Positions 25,012-34,212 of a stretch of 64,000 nt of DNA are shown in pieces (within the stretch, counting starts at the first letter, position 1; each line of letters begins with the position of its first letter). The notes beneath the pieces are model-generated. The model worked only from the letters and a program-made list of their open reading frames with translations, had not been told where the DNA came from and ran no database searches. Made by a program: the position numbers and the translations under genes. The DNA is taken from assembly GCA_023450615.1 (NCBI GenBank), contig JAEXGT010000089.1, positions 1-64,000 of the forward strand, written 5' to 3'. Origin of the DNA: Pseudomonadota bacterium. Lineage in GTDB: Bacteria > Pseudomonadota > Alphaproteobacteria > Rhizobiales > Beijerinckiaceae.

Positions 25012-28000
25012 TTACTCCGCGGCGTATGCTTGGCGGGGCGTATGTTCCTCGCTCCGCTTCTCGCTGCGAACCGTCTCCTTGGAGATGTAGGTGTAGAACA
25101 TCGGCACCACGAAAAGCGTGAAGATCGTGCCGATGGACATGCCCGAGGCGATCACGAGACCCATGGAGAATCGGGCTGCCGCACCTGCGCCGCTCGCATA
25201 GAGCAGCGGAGCGACGCCGAGCACCATGGCCGCCGTGGTCATGAGAATCGGACGCAGGCGAACGCGGGCCGCTTCCTGGATCGCCTCACGGTTGCTCACG
25301 CCGTGCGCCGCCTTCAAATCGTTAGCGAACTCCACCATCAGGATGCCGTGCTTCGTGATCAGGCCCACGAGGGTGATCAAGCCCACCTGCGTATAGATGT
25401 TGAGCGTCGCCAAACCGAGATTCAGGAAGATCATCGCGCCGAACATGGAGAGCGGAACCGACATCATGATGATGAACGGATCGCGGAAGCTCTCGAACTG
25501 CGCCGCCAGCACCAGATAAATCACGATGATGGCGAGACCGAAGGCGAGGAAGATGGAGCTTCCCTCCTGCACCTCGAGACGCGACTGACCGGCGTAATCG
25601 ACGTAGAAGCCTTGGGGCAGGATCTCCTGCGCGATGGAGCGCAGGGTCGCAAGGCCCTCCGACGTGGTCACGCCCGGCAGCGGCAGTGCCGAAACGGTCG
25701 CAGAATTGAGCTGGTTGAACTGCTCGATGACCGCCGGAGCCGCATCCGTCTTGATGCTGACGAGCGCGGAGAGCGGCACCATGGAACCGTCCGAGGCGCG
25801 TACGTAGTACTCGGACAGGCGCTCCGGATTCAGACGGTCCTGCTGGCGCACCTGGCTCACCACATCATAGCTGCGGTTGTCACGGTCGAACTTCGAAATC
25901 GAAGCGCCGCCGACGAGGGCTCCCAGCGTGTTACCGATCTCGGAAACCTGCACGCCCAACGCCGCCGCACGATCACGGTCGATGACGATGCGCGCGCGCG
26001 GCGTCTCGTAGGAGATCGAGTTCTGCACCACGATGAACTTGCCGGACTTGATGGCCCGCTCGCGGATCTGCTCTGCGACCTCATAGGCCTGAGCGGAATC
26101 ACCGATCGTACGCAGCACATACTGGATCGGCAGACCGTCACCGCCACCCGGCAGGGACGGAGGCGCGAAGGCGAAAGCCTGGACGCCGGCGTTTTCATTC
26201 AGCAGGTTCTGAATGTCCTGCTTCGTGGCCGCGCCCTTCTTATCGCGCTCGCTCCACTCCTTGAGCTTGAACCCGAAGAAGCCGCCGCCGCCACCGTCGA
26301 TGCCGACGATGAGGAAGCTGTCCTCGATCTCGGGAATCTTCTCGGCCGCATTCGTGAACTGCTTGGAGAAGGCCTGAGTGTACTCGGCGGTCGCATATTT
26401 CGGCACGTTGATGATGCCGAGATAGGCGCCCTGATCCTCTTCCGGCGCCAGTTCGGAGCTTGTCTTCATGAACAGGAAGACCGTGGTTCCGAGCAGCGCC
26501 GCGACGATGACGAGGGTAACGGCGCGATAATCGAGCGAACCCTTGAGACGCCGCGCATACCAGTTTTCGAGCCGCGTGAACGTGCGGTCGACAAAGGCCG
26601 AGAACCGGCTCTGCGAACCGTGCGACTTCAGCAGCTTCGAGGACATCATCGGCGAGAGCGTCACGGCCACGATGCCCGAGATGACCACCGCGCCTGCCAG
26701 CGTGAAGGCGAATTCGCGGAACAGCGACCCCGTCAGTCCCGTCGTAAATCCAATGGGTGCATAGACCGCCGCAAGCGTAATGGTCATCGAGACGATGGGA
26801 AGGAAGATTTCCTTCATTCCCACGATGGCCGCATCGACGGGTTTGAGCCCCTCTTCGATATGTCGATGGATGTTCTCCAGCACCACGATGGCGTCGTCGA
26901 CCACGAGACCGATCGCCAGCACCATGGCCAGCAGGGTCAGAAGGTTGATCGAGTAACCCAAGGCGTACAGGAAGAAGCAGACGCCGATCAGGGAGAGTGG
27001 GATCGTGACGACGGGAATCAGCACCGAGCGGAACGAGCCCAGGAAGAGCAGGATCACCACCACGACGATGAGCGCCGCTTCGCCGATGGTCTTGAACACT
27101 TCCTCAATGGAAGCCGAAATGAAGTTCGAAGCGTCGTAAACGATCTCCACCGTCATGCCCTTGGGCAGGGTCGGACGGATCGAGTCGATGGCCTTCGTCA
27201 CCTCGTCGGCAACCGTAAGCGGATTGGCGGAAGGCGTCGGCACGATGCCGATGAAGGTGCCCTCGCTGCCGTTGAAGCTGACGATGGTGTCCGTGCTCTT
27301 GGGGCCGAGTTCCACATCAGCAACATCGCGCAGACGCACGACCTGATCGCCGTTCGAGCGGATCGGCAGCGCGCCGAAAGTATCGGGCGTCTGCAGCGTG
27401 GTCTGCATGTCGAGTGTATAAGCGACGTACTCGTTCTTCGTCTTGCCAGGAGCGGCGAGGAAGTTGTTGGTGTTGATGGCTTGCACCACATCGCCTGCCG
27501 TCACGCCGCGAGCGGCAAGCCGCACCGGGTCGATCCACACGCGCATGGCGAAATCGCGACCGCCGAGGATCTCGGCGTTGCCGACGCCTTCAAGCGTTGC
27601 GAAACGCGGCTGCACGACGCGGGTCAGGAACTCCGAAACCTGCTCGGCATTCATCTCCGTCGAGCCGAAGGTGATGTACATGAGGGCGAAGCTCTGGCCT
27701 GTGCCCTTCATGATCACCGGGTCTTCAGCCTCGGAGGGAAGCTGCGCGCGGATCTGCTGCACCTTGGCGGTGACCTCGGTGAGCGCCGCGTTCGGATCGG
27801 TGTTCAGACGCATACGCACCGACACCGTGCTGATGCCCTGGCGACTCTGCGTGGTCACATAATCCACGCCTTCCGCACTTGACACGGATTTGGCGATAGG
27901 CGTGCTGATGAAGCCTTGGATCAGGTCGGCGCTGGCGCCCACATAGGCCGTGGTGACCGTAATCGTGGTCTCCTTGACCTCGGGGTACTGACGCACCTGC

Positions 28001-28095
28001 AAGTTCATCAGACCCTGCGCGCCGAGCAGCAGGATCAGGAGGCTCACCACCATCGACAGGACGGGGCGGCGAATAAAAAGCTCTGTGAAACTCAT
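25012..28095 (-). CDS. RND multidrug efflux permease (HAE1/AcrB-MexB type)
   Basis: The 1027-residue inner-membrane pump has the full RND layout: helix 1 at LSMVVSLLILLLGAQGL, a large periplasmic porter domain, the helix 2-6 block with the proton-relay motif GLVVDDAIVVLENIHRH (paired Asp near residue 405), a second porter domain, and a final helix block ending in FTLFVVPMFYTYIS. These pumps export drugs, dyes or amphiphiles as trimers with a periplasmic adaptor and an outer-membrane channel. The adaptor gene lies 10 bases upstream in the same operon. No TolC-type channel gene is present here. A divergent TetR gene probably controls the operon. Confidence 0.92.
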   Translation of the reverse strand: MSFTELFIRRPVLSMVVSLLILLLGAQGLMNLQVRQYPEVKETTITVTTAYVGASADLIQGFISTPIAKSVSSAEGVDYVTTQSRQGISTVSVRMRLNTDPNAALTEVTAKVQQIRAQLPSEAEDPVIMKGTGQSFALMYITFGSTEMNAEQVSEFLTRVVQPRFATLEGVGNAEILGGRDFAMRVWIDPVRLAARGVTAGDVVQAINTNNFLAAPGKTKNEYVAYTLDMQTTLQTPDTFGALPIRSNGDQVVRLRDVADVELGPKSTDTIVSFNGSEGTFIGIVPTPSANPLTVADEVTKAIDSIRPTLPKGMTVEIVYDASNFISASIEEVFKTIGEAALIVVVVILLFLGSFRSVLIPVVTIPLSLIGVCFFLYALGYSINLLTLLAMVLAIGLVVDDAIVVLENIHRHIEEGLKPVDAAIVGMKEIFLPIVSMTITLAAVYAPIGFTTGLTGSLFREFAFTLAGAVVISGIVAVTLSPMMSSKLLKSHGSQSRFSAFVDRTFTRLENWYARRLKGSLDYRAVTLVIVAALLGTTVFLFMKTSSELAPEEDQGAYLGIINVPKYATAEYTQAFSKQFTNAAEKIPEIEDSFLIVGIDGGGGGFFGFKLKEWSERDKKGAATKQDIQNLLNENAGVQAFAFAPPSLPGGGDGLPIQYVLRTIGDSAQAYEVAEQIRERAIKSGKFIVVQNSISYETPRARIVIDRDRAAALGVQVSEIGNTLGALVGGASISKFDRDNRSYDVVSQVRQQDRLNPERLSEYYVRASDGSMVPLSALVSIKTDAAPAVIEQFNQLNSATVSALPLPGVTTSEGLATLRSIAQEILPQGFYVDYAGQSRLEVQEGSSIFLAFGLAIIVIYLVLAAQFESFRDPFIIMMSVPLSMFGAMIFLNLGLATLNIYTQVGLITLVGLITKHGILMVEFANDLKAAHGVSNREAIQEAARVRLRPILMTTAAMVLGVAPLLYASGAGAAARFSMGLVIASGMSIGTIFTLFVVPMFYTYISKETVRSEKRSEEHTPRQAYAAE

Positions 28096-28105
28096 GGCGT
28101 TTTGC

Positions 28106-29239
28106 CTATTGCCCGTTCGCGAGCTTGGTCGCGTCGAGCTTGGTCACATCAATACTGTTGTCGATCTTGACGGTGGCACCGGACTGGAGCTTGTTCTGCC
28201 CCGAGGCCACGACCTGCTGACCTGCCTGAATGCCCGAGAGAACTTCGAGCACGCCGCCGCGGCGGCGACCGGTCTTCACGAAGACCTGCTTGGCGACCTG
28301 AACCTGATTGCCAGCGCGTTCTTCCTGATCGATCGTGTAGACGTAATCCCCGTAGAGACTCGTGATGACAGCCGTCTGTGGCACGGTGATGACATTGGGC
28401 TGCTCCGGAAGAATGACCTCCACGTGGAGGAATTGGCCGGGCAGAATGGATCTGTTCTTGTTGTCGTCGATGAGAGCCTGCACCGAGACGAGGCGGGTCT
28501 TCGGATCGACGCGCGGGTCCTTGCCGATTACCCGGCCTTTAAAGGGCAGATCATTCTCGTTCACTCCCAGGCGCACCTCCTGGTCGAGTTTCACCTGATC
28601 GGCCACCTGCTCGGGAACCGTAAAATCCACCTTCATGGAATCGAGGTTCTGGAAGCTTGCGATGACGGAACCGGGCTGGAGGTATTGTCCCACATCGATG
28701 CGCGGAATGCCGATGACGCCGGAGAACGGAGCCTTCAGAGACTTCTGCTCGAGGGTCGCCTCAAGACGTGCGAGGCGCGAGCGTGCCGTGGCGAGCAATG
28801 CGCTCGCCTGATCGAGATTGGCCTCGGTGCCGTAACCGCGGGTCGAGAGTGTCCGGGCACGCTCATAGGCGCTCTCCGCCGTCTTCACGTTGGCCTGGAC
28901 ATCCTGAATGTCGGCACGTTCCACCGTATCGTCGAGCTGAACGAGCACGTCGCCCTGCTTGATGTTCTGGTTGGCCTTGAACTTGATTTCCTTGACGATG
29001 CCCGGAATCTCGAAAGCCAGTTCGACGCCGTCGGCGGCCTTGGCCGTACCGATGGCGCTGATGCTCGGCGTCCAGGTCCTGGCCTCGACCTTGGCCGCGG
29101 AAACCGTCTGCGCGGGCGGCTGCATATTGGCGAAGAAATTCGCGATCATCTTGTCCCGGAAGAAGTTGAACCAAATCAGACCGGCACAGAGCAGAATCGC
29201 AAGAGTGAAGACGAGGCCGACTACGATGCGCCGTTTCAT
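28106..29239 (-). CDS. RND efflux periplasmic adaptor (membrane fusion protein)
   Basis: The 377-residue protein has an N-terminal signal-anchor helix (VGLVFTLAILLCAGLIWFNFF), the lipoyl-like half motif near GIVKEIKFKANQNIKQGDVL, a coiled-coil hairpin (ADIQDVQANVKTAESAYERA and onward), the second lipoyl half (KAPFSGVIGIPRIDVGQYLQ) and a beta-barrel domain (VPEQVADQVKLDQEVRLGV). It bridges the RND permease to an outer-membrane channel. It is the first gene of the two-gene pump operon and starts about 140 bases from the divergent TetR gene. Confidence 0.9.
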   Translation of the reverse strand: MKRRIVVGLVFTLAILLCAGLIWFNFFRDKMIANFFANMQPPAQTVSAAKVEARTWTPSISAIGTAKAADGVELAFEIPGIVKEIKFKANQNIKQGDVLVQLDDTVERADIQDVQANVKTAESAYERARTLSTRGYGTEANLDQASALLATARSRLARLEATLEQKSLKAPFSGVIGIPRIDVGQYLQPGSVIASFQNLDSMKVDFTVPEQVADQVKLDQEVRLGVNENDLPFKGRVIGKDPRVDPKTRLVSVQALIDDNKNRSILPGQFLHVEVILPEQPNVITVPQTAVITSLYGDYVYTIDQEERAGNQVQVAKQVFVKTGRRRGGVLEVLSGIQAGQQVVASGQNKLQSGATVKIDNSIDVTKLDATKLANGQ

Positions 29240-29345
29240 GGACTTCTTCCGGAAGTTACAGGCCCGCCGGGCGGGCTACAGATATGGAGATGGATTGCGG
29301 CAATAGCTCAACTTGCCCTTGACGCCAATGCCGCAGCACCATTTA

Positions 29346-29365
29346 TATACCGACTGGACGGTTTA
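29346..29365. promoter_or_regulatory. TetR-type operator between the RND operon and its regulator
   Basis: TATACCGACTGGACGGTTTA is a 20-base imperfect palindrome (arms TAxACCG and CGGTxTA). It lies 16 bases before the TetR start and in the region shared with the pump operon, as expected for an AcrR-like repressor that controls both directions. Confidence 0.6.
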
Positions 29366-29381
29366 GTTGCAAGAGTTGCCA

Positions 29382-29951
29382 ATGTTGGAAAATCCCCGAG
29401 GCCGCAAGAGTTCGCGCGAGAAAATTCTCGACGCGGCTGCGGAGCTTGTCGCCGAAATCGGCGCGGGGCGTCTCACCCTCGATGCCGTAGCCGAGCGCGC
29501 CGGCCTCAGCAAGGGCGGGCTTCTCTACAACTTTCCTTCCAAGGACGCGCTTCTTCAGGCGATGATCCAACGCATGATCGATCAGGTTGCGGAATCCAGG
29601 GAAGCTTTGCGCCCTCAACTCGAAGCCGGTCCTAATCTTGAGGCGAGATTAGCTGCAACAACCCTTCTTAATATGTGCTGCGGCGGCAAGATGCAGGAGA
29701 TTGCGACAGGGTTGATGGTAGCGGCTGCGGAAAACCCGCGCCTTCTCGACCCTGTTCGAAACGTGATTTCTGAAACGTTGCAGCGTATCAAGTCCGGTTC
29801 AGACGATCTCGACACCGCGCTTCTCGGCTGGCTCGCCGTTGAGGGGCTCAGCAATCTTGAGATGCACAATCTCAGCCCATTTTCCGATGAAGACCGTGCG
29901 CAGATTGTGCAGGCGATCAACCGCCTGCTCACGAAGGGCATCGCGCCCTAA
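29382..29951 (+). CDS. TetR-family regulator of the divergent RND pump
   Basis: The 189-residue protein has a TetR helix-turn-helix at residues about 8-55 (SREKILDAAAELVAEIGAGR, LDAVAERAGLSKGGLLYNFP with the following SKDALLQAMIQRM) and an alpha-helical ligand domain of the subfamily with conserved LLNMCCGG and LDTALLGWLAVEGL. TTG at 29367 is possible, but ATG at 29382 is preferred. It is divergent from the adaptor/pump operon with a palindrome between them, so it most likely represses the pump until an inducer binds. Confidence 0.85.
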   Translation: MLENPRGRKSSREKILDAAAELVAEIGAGRLTLDAVAERAGLSKGGLLYNFPSKDALLQAMIQRMIDQVAESREALRPQLEAGPNLEARLAATTLLNMCCGGKMQEIATGLMVAAAENPRLLDPVRNVISETLQRIKSGSDDLDTALLGWLAVEGLSNLEMHNLSPFSDEDRAQIVQAINRLLTKGIAP

Positions 29952-29971
29952 GTCAGAAGCCTGCGACGGCT

Positions 29972-31144
29972 TTAAGCCATCCAAGATGGATCGCTCAAAA
30001 CCTCATCCGTATGCTCGCCGAGACGCGGCGAAGGACGCTTAGCCGCCATCGGTTCGCCGTTCATGACGATCGGAGAGCGCACCGACGGAATCGCTCCGCC
30101 TTTTGCAAAGGATGATGGCAGATCGATCCTCATGCCGCGTGCGACGACCTGCGGATCGGCGAACACATCCTCGACCGTGTTGATGGGGCCAGCCGGTACG
30201 CCCTGCTTCTCGAGCGCCGACAGCAGGGCATCACGCGTCGTCTCAAGCGTAAGCTTCGTCAGGACCGGCACGAGCTCGGCGCGATGACGCACCCGGCCCG
30301 CATTGGTGGCGAAACGCTCATCCTGGGCCAAGTCCGGCTGGCCGAGCACGGCAACGAAGCGCGAGAACTGCCCGTCATTGCCCACGGCCACGATGACGTG
30401 ACCATCAGCAACCGGAAACACCTGATAGGGCACGATGTTGGGATGCGCATTGCCCATGCGGCGCGGCGACTTGCCTGAAGCGAGATAGTTCATCGCCTGA
30501 TTGGCGAGCACGCTCGTCTGTACGTCGAGCAGCGCCATGTCGAGATGCGCGCCCTCCCCCGTCAGATCGCGTTGACGCAAGGCGGCGAGAATGCCGACGA
30601 CGGAATAGACACCCGTGAAGATATCGACATAGGCCACACCGATCTTCTGCGGCTCCCCTTCCGGATCGCCGGTGAGATCCATGATGCCGCCGAGGCCCTG
30701 GATCATGAAGTCGTAGCCTGCACGCGCCGCATAAGGCCCGTTCTGCCCGAAACCCGTGATGGAGCAATAGACGAGGCGCGGATTGACCGCCTTCAGGCTC
30801 TCATAATCGAGCCCGTATTTCTTCAAGCCACCGACCTTGAAGTTCTCGATCACCACATCCGCATGGGCCGCGAGCTTGCGCACGAGCTCCTGCCCCTCGG
30901 CGCTCTCGAAATCGACCGCGATGGAGCGCTTGCCGCGATTGCAGGAATGAAAGTAAGCCGCCGACAGATCGCCGCCATCCTCCGCCTCCACGAAGGGAGG
31001 CCCCCAGCCGCGCGTGTCGTCGCCCGCGCCGGGACGCTCCACCTTCACCACGTCGGCGCCGAGATCGGCGAGCAGCTGGCCCACCCAAGGACCGGCGAGA
31101 ATGCGGGCGAGTTCGAGGACTTTGAGACCTGCAAGCGGTTTCAT
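29972..31144 (-). CDS. Class III (CaiB/BaiF) CoA transferase, probably glutarate-specific
   Basis: The 390-residue enzyme has the family III layout: LELARILAGPWVGQLLADLG, DVVKVERPGAGDDTRGWGPP, SCNRGKRSIAVDFESAEGQE, and the catalytic Asp in GEGAHLDMALLD. It moves CoA between acyl groups without a covalent thioester exchange seen in class I enzymes. It is the last gene of an operon with glutaryl-CoA dehydrogenase, and the pseudomonad gcdHG pair has the same layout, so glutarate activation is the best inference. The frame extends beyond the true start; ATG at 31144 is used because it lies 5 bases after the stop of the upstream gene. Confidence 0.82.
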   Translation of the reverse strand: MKPLAGLKVLELARILAGPWVGQLLADLGADVVKVERPGAGDDTRGWGPPFVEAEDGGDLSAAYFHSCNRGKRSIAVDFESAEGQELVRKLAAHADVVIENFKVGGLKKYGLDYESLKAVNPRLVYCSITGFGQNGPYAARAGYDFMIQGLGGIMDLTGDPEGEPQKIGVAYVDIFTGVYSVVGILAALRQRDLTGEGAHLDMALLDVQTSVLANQAMNYLASGKSPRRMGNAHPNIVPYQVFPVADGHVIVAVGNDGQFSRFVAVLGQPDLAQDERFATNAGRVRHRAELVPVLTKLTLETTRDALLSALEKQGVPAGPINTVEDVFADPQVVARGMRIDLPSSFAKGGAIPSVRSPIVMNGEPMAAKRPSPRLGEHTDEVLSDPSWMA

Positions 31145-31149
31145 GAAAA

Positions 31150-31956
31150 TCAATCCATCACGGCATCGAGGCCGCGCTTCAATCCGATGAAGGAGGAGAC
31201 GCGACGCGCCGCCAGCAATGTTCCGGTTACATAAGGAGCGGCGGACGAGCCTGCATCGTGACGGATCACAAGGCGCTCGTTGTCGGCGCCGAACACGGCC
31301 TCGCACGAGAGCACGAAGGACGGCATGCGCAGGGAGTGAACCTGCACCGCCTCTTTCGCGCCGAGAGCGCCGCCACGGGTCTCACGAACACCCGCGAGGC
31401 TATCGACTGACATCGAGGTCGCGGGCTGGCGCACATCGCTCAGGAGTTCGGCAAGCTCACGCGCCGTTCCGGACGGCGTGTCGGGCTTTTTCGCGGAAGC
31501 GTAGTCGATCACCTCCACATCAGGTACGAAGCGTGCTGCCTCCAACGCGAAGCGGCGTAGCAGCGTCGCAGTGATCGAGAAGTTTCCGGCAGCGAGCACG
31601 CCTCGCTCGGCCTTCAGCGCCACGGCGTCGATCTCCGCGTATTCTTCCGCCGAAAGCCCCGATGTTCCGACAACCACATGGCGGCCATGCGCCAGCGCGG
31701 TCAGGACATGCGCCTTGACCGCGTTGGGCTTGGTGTAATCGATCACCACATGAGACGGCGTTTTCAACGCCTCTTCGAGGGTTGCGCTGATCGCGACGCC
31801 AAGGCGGGGAAGACCTGCAGCCTCCCCTGCATCCTGGCCTGCGGCGCTGCGGCTGACCGCGCCCGCGAGCTCAAGATCGTCGGAGGCGGCAATCGCCGCC
31901 ACCAGCGCCTTGCCGACCCAACCCGTCGCTCCCGCCAGCGTGATCCGAAGAGGCAT
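31150..31956 (-). CDS. DapB-like reductase lacking the catalytic histidine motif
   Basis: The 268-residue protein has the DapB fold: an N-terminal Rossmann motif GATGWVGKAL, VVIDYTKPNAVKAHVLTALA, VVVGTSGLSAEEYAEI and the C-terminal DTPSGTA loop. In true DapB the segment before that loop is EAHHRHKVDAPSGT; here it reads DYASAKKPDTPSGT, so both His of the acid/base site are gone while the Lys remains. It sits between glutaryl-CoA dehydrogenase and a CoA transferase, not with lysine-biosynthesis genes. It probably reduces a different imine or keto compound; the substrate is unknown. AGGAG precedes the ATG at 31956, and the reading frame upstream of that is spurious. Confidence 0.75.
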   Translation of the reverse strand: MPLRITLAGATGWVGKALVAAIAASDDLELAGAVSRSAAGQDAGEAAGLPRLGVAISATLEEALKTPSHVVIDYTKPNAVKAHVLTALAHGRHVVVGTSGLSAEEYAEIDAVALKAERGVLAAGNFSITATLLRRFALEAARFVPDVEVIDYASAKKPDTPSGTARELAELLSDVRQPATSMSVDSLAGVRETRGGALGAKEAVQVHSLRMPSFVLSCEAVFGADNERLVIRHDAGSSAAPYVTGTLLAARRVSSFIGLKRGLDAVMD

Positions 31957-31970
31957 CGCCTGCTCCTGTC

Positions 31971-33170
31971 TTAGAAGAACGCCTGGAGCCCCGTCTGAGC
32001 GCGACCGAGGATGAGAGCGTGCACGTCGTGCGTGCCCTCGTAGGTGTTCACCGTCTCCAGGTTCTGCGCATGGCGCATCACGTGGTATTCTTCCTGAATG
32101 CCGTTGCCGCCATGCATGTCGCGGGCGATGCGAGCGATGTCCAGGGCCTTGCCGCAATTGTTGCGCTTCACGAGCGAGATCATCTCAGGGGCCATGCGGC
32201 CCTCGTCGAAGAGACGGCCGACCCGCAGCGAGGCATGGAGGCCGAGCGTGATCTCGGTCATCATGTCCGCGAGCTTCTTCTGCACGAGCTGGGTGGCGGC
32301 GAGCGGCTTGTTGAACTGCTTGCGGTCCAGCGTGTACTGGCGCGCACGGTGCCAGCAATCTTCCGCCGCGCCCATCGCACCCCAGGAGATGCCGTAGCGC
32401 GCGCGGTTGAGGCAGCCGAACGGACCCTTGAGGCCCGACACGTTCGGAAGCAGCGCGTCCTCGCCCACTTCGACGCCGTCCATGACGATCTCGCCGGTGA
32501 TGGAAGCACGCAGAGAGAGCTTGCCGCCGATCTTCGGCGCGGACAGGCCCTTCATGCCCTTGTCCAGCACGAAGCCGCGGATCTCGTTGTCATGCGCTTC
32601 CGACTTCGCCCACACGACGAACACGTCGGCGATGGGGGAGTTGGAGATCCACATCTTCGTACCGGTGAGACGATAGCCGCCGTCGATCTTCTGGGCGCGG
32701 GTCTTCATGCCGGCGGGATCGGAGCCCGCATCCGGCTCGGTGAGGCCGAAGCAGCCCACGAATTCGCCAGAGGCGAGCTTGGGCAGGTACTTCTTACGCT
32801 GCTCCTCGGAGCCGTAAGCATAGATCGGATACATCACGAGCGACGACTGCACGCTCATCATGGAGCGGTAGCCGGAATCGACACGCTCCACCTCGCGGGC
32901 CACGAGGCCGTAGGCGACGTAGGACGCGCCGGCGCAGCCGTAATCCTCCGGCAGGGTCACGCCGAGAAGGCCGAGCTCGCCCATCTCGTTGAAGATCTCG
33001 CGGTCCGTGCGCTCCTCGCGATAGGCGTCGATCACGCGCGGCAGGAGCTTGTCCTGGGCATAGGCGCGGGCCGTGTCACGGATCATGCGCTCGTCGTCGG
33101 TCAGCAGATCGTCGAGGAGGAGCGGATCTTCCCACTTGAGCTTTGCGAGTTCGTGCTTTGCACCGGCCAT
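31971..33170 (-). CDS. gcdH: Glutaryl-CoA dehydrogenase
   Basis: The 399-residue flavoenzyme oxidises and decarboxylates glutaryl-CoA to crotonyl-CoA in lysine, tryptophan and glutarate breakdown. It has the acyl-CoA dehydrogenase layout and GcdH-specific segments: SGYRSMMSVQSSLVMYPIYA, FGLTEPDAGSDPAGMKTRA, TGTKMWISNSPIADVFVVWA, and NTYEGTHDVHALILGRA with the catalytic base E378. AGGAAAG lies before the ATG. It leads the operon gcdH, DapB-like gene, CoA transferase (gaps of 14 and 5 bases) and is divergent from a LysR gene. Confidence 0.92.
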   Translation of the reverse strand: MAGAKHELAKLKWEDPLLLDDLLTDDERMIRDTARAYAQDKLLPRVIDAYREERTDREIFNEMGELGLLGVTLPEDYGCAGASYVAYGLVAREVERVDSGYRSMMSVQSSLVMYPIYAYGSEEQRKKYLPKLASGEFVGCFGLTEPDAGSDPAGMKTRAQKIDGGYRLTGTKMWISNSPIADVFVVWAKSEAHDNEIRGFVLDKGMKGLSAPKIGGKLSLRASITGEIVMDGVEVGEDALLPNVSGLKGPFGCLNRARYGISWGAMGAAEDCWHRARQYTLDRKQFNKPLAATQLVQKKLADMMTEITLGLHASLRVGRLFDEGRMAPEMISLVKRNNCGKALDIARIARDMHGGNGIQEEYHVMRHAQNLETVNTYEGTHDVHALILGRAQTGLQAFF

Positions 33171-33232
33171 GATGAGCTTTCCTCTTCGATACGGCGCACA
33201 AGATCATTCCGGAGCGCCGGGTAAACCTGTTG

Positions 33233-33250
33233 GATTTTGCCGGAAAAATC
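33233..33250. promoter_or_regulatory. LysR-type operator palindrome between gcdH and its regulator
   Basis: GATTTTGCCGGAAAAATC is an 18-base palindrome with a single mismatched pair and contains the T-N11-A spacing of LysR boxes. It lies 63 bases from the gcdH start and 66 bases from the regulator start. Confidence 0.65.
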
Positions 33251-33315
33251 GCGCTGGACAGGGAAGAAGTAAAGCGACATCTTCGCAGCAGGTTATTCGA
33301 AAACGGAATGAACTT

Positions 33316-34212
33316 GTGCTTCGTCGCGGCTTTCTGCCCAATATCGGCAATCTTCTCGCCTTTGAGGCCACGGCCCGGCATGGCAGCGTCTCCCGCGCCG
33401 CCGAGGAACTGAATCTTACCCAGAGCGCCGTCTCCCGGCAGATCCAGCAACTGGAAGATTCTCTCGGCGTCTCCCTTTTCAGCCGCTCCCGCCAGCGCGT
33501 GGTGCTCACCGATGTGGGGCGTCTTTACGCCTCTCAGGTGCGCGGCACCCTGACCGAGCTGTCGGATGCGACCCATCAGGCCATCGCGCTCTCGGGCACG
33601 AGCGGCGTCCTGAACCTTGCAACGCTTCCGACCTTCGGCACCCGCTGGCTGATCCCCCGCATTCCGCATTTCATGGCACGACACCCCGGTGCGACCGTGA
33701 ATTTCGGCGTACGCCTGATTCCGTTCGACTTCGCCGCCGAGCCTTTCGACGCCGCCATCCATTTCGGAGAGCCGCATTGGCCTGGGGCGATCTGCGAATT
33801 GCTGCGGCAGGAAGAGGCCGTGCCGGTCTGCAGCCCGGCCTATCGGGAACGCGAAAAGATCAAGTCTCCCGAAGATCTTACCCGCGCCACCCTGCTCCAG
33901 CAGAGCACACGTCCGACCGCCTGGGCGGAATGGTTCGCAACCGTGAATGTGGATGCAGGCAACCCCATGCGCGGCCCGCGTTTCGAGCAATTCGCCATGG
34001 TGGCGCAGGCTGCGGTTGCCGGTCTCGGCGTTGGACTTATTCCGCATTTCCTGATCGCGGACGAGCTGGCCTCAGGACGCCTCGAGATTCTCTTCCCGCA
34101 AAGCATCCTGAGTGTCGGGGCCTATTACCTCGTCTATCCCGAGCACAAGGCGGAAGCGCCGCTGGTGCGCTCCTTCCGCGACTGGATTCTCGCCGAATCC
34201 AATCAGGGATAG
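33316..34212 (+). CDS. LysR-family regulator of the glutarate operon (GcdR-like)
   Basis: About 298 residues. The N-terminal winged helix reads FLPNIGNLLAFEATARHGS, VSRAAEELNLTQSAVSRQIQ and LGVSLFSRSRQRVVLTD; the rest is a substrate-binding-like effector domain (GVLNLATLPTFGTRWLIPRI; VAGLGVGLIPHFLIADEL). The frame opens much further upstream inside the gcdH region, so the GTG at 33316 (VLRRGFLPN) is chosen as the usual LysR beginning; the ribosome binding site (GGAA) is modest. In pseudomonads a LysR-type GcdR controls gcdHG from the same divergent position. Its end overlaps the convergent MFS gene by 10 bases. Confidence 0.82.
   Translation: MLRRGFLPNIGNLLAFEATARHGSVSRAAEELNLTQSAVSRQIQQLEDSLGVSLFSRSRQRVVLTDVGRLYASQVRGTLTELSDATHQAIALSGTSGVLNLATLPTFGTRWLIPRIPHFMARHPGATVNFGVRLIPFDFAAEPFDAAIHFGEPHWPGAICELLRQEEAVPVCSPAYREREKIKSPEDLTRATLLQQSTRPTAWAEWFATVNVDAGNPMRGPRFEQFAMVAQAAVAGLGVGLIPHFLIADELASGRLEILFPQSILSVGAYYLVYPEHKAEAPLVRSFRDWILAESNQG

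Noticed and set aside
24967..27882. A 971-residue open frame on the plus strand opposite the RND pump
   Set aside because: It is rich in Arg/His/Asp with no recognisable domain and mirrors the codon pattern of the pump on the other strand; the RND protein is unmistakable.
31150..31956. Canonical dapB for lysine biosynthesis
   Set aside because: The catalytic His motif is replaced and the gene sits in a catabolic operon, so the standard name is not used.
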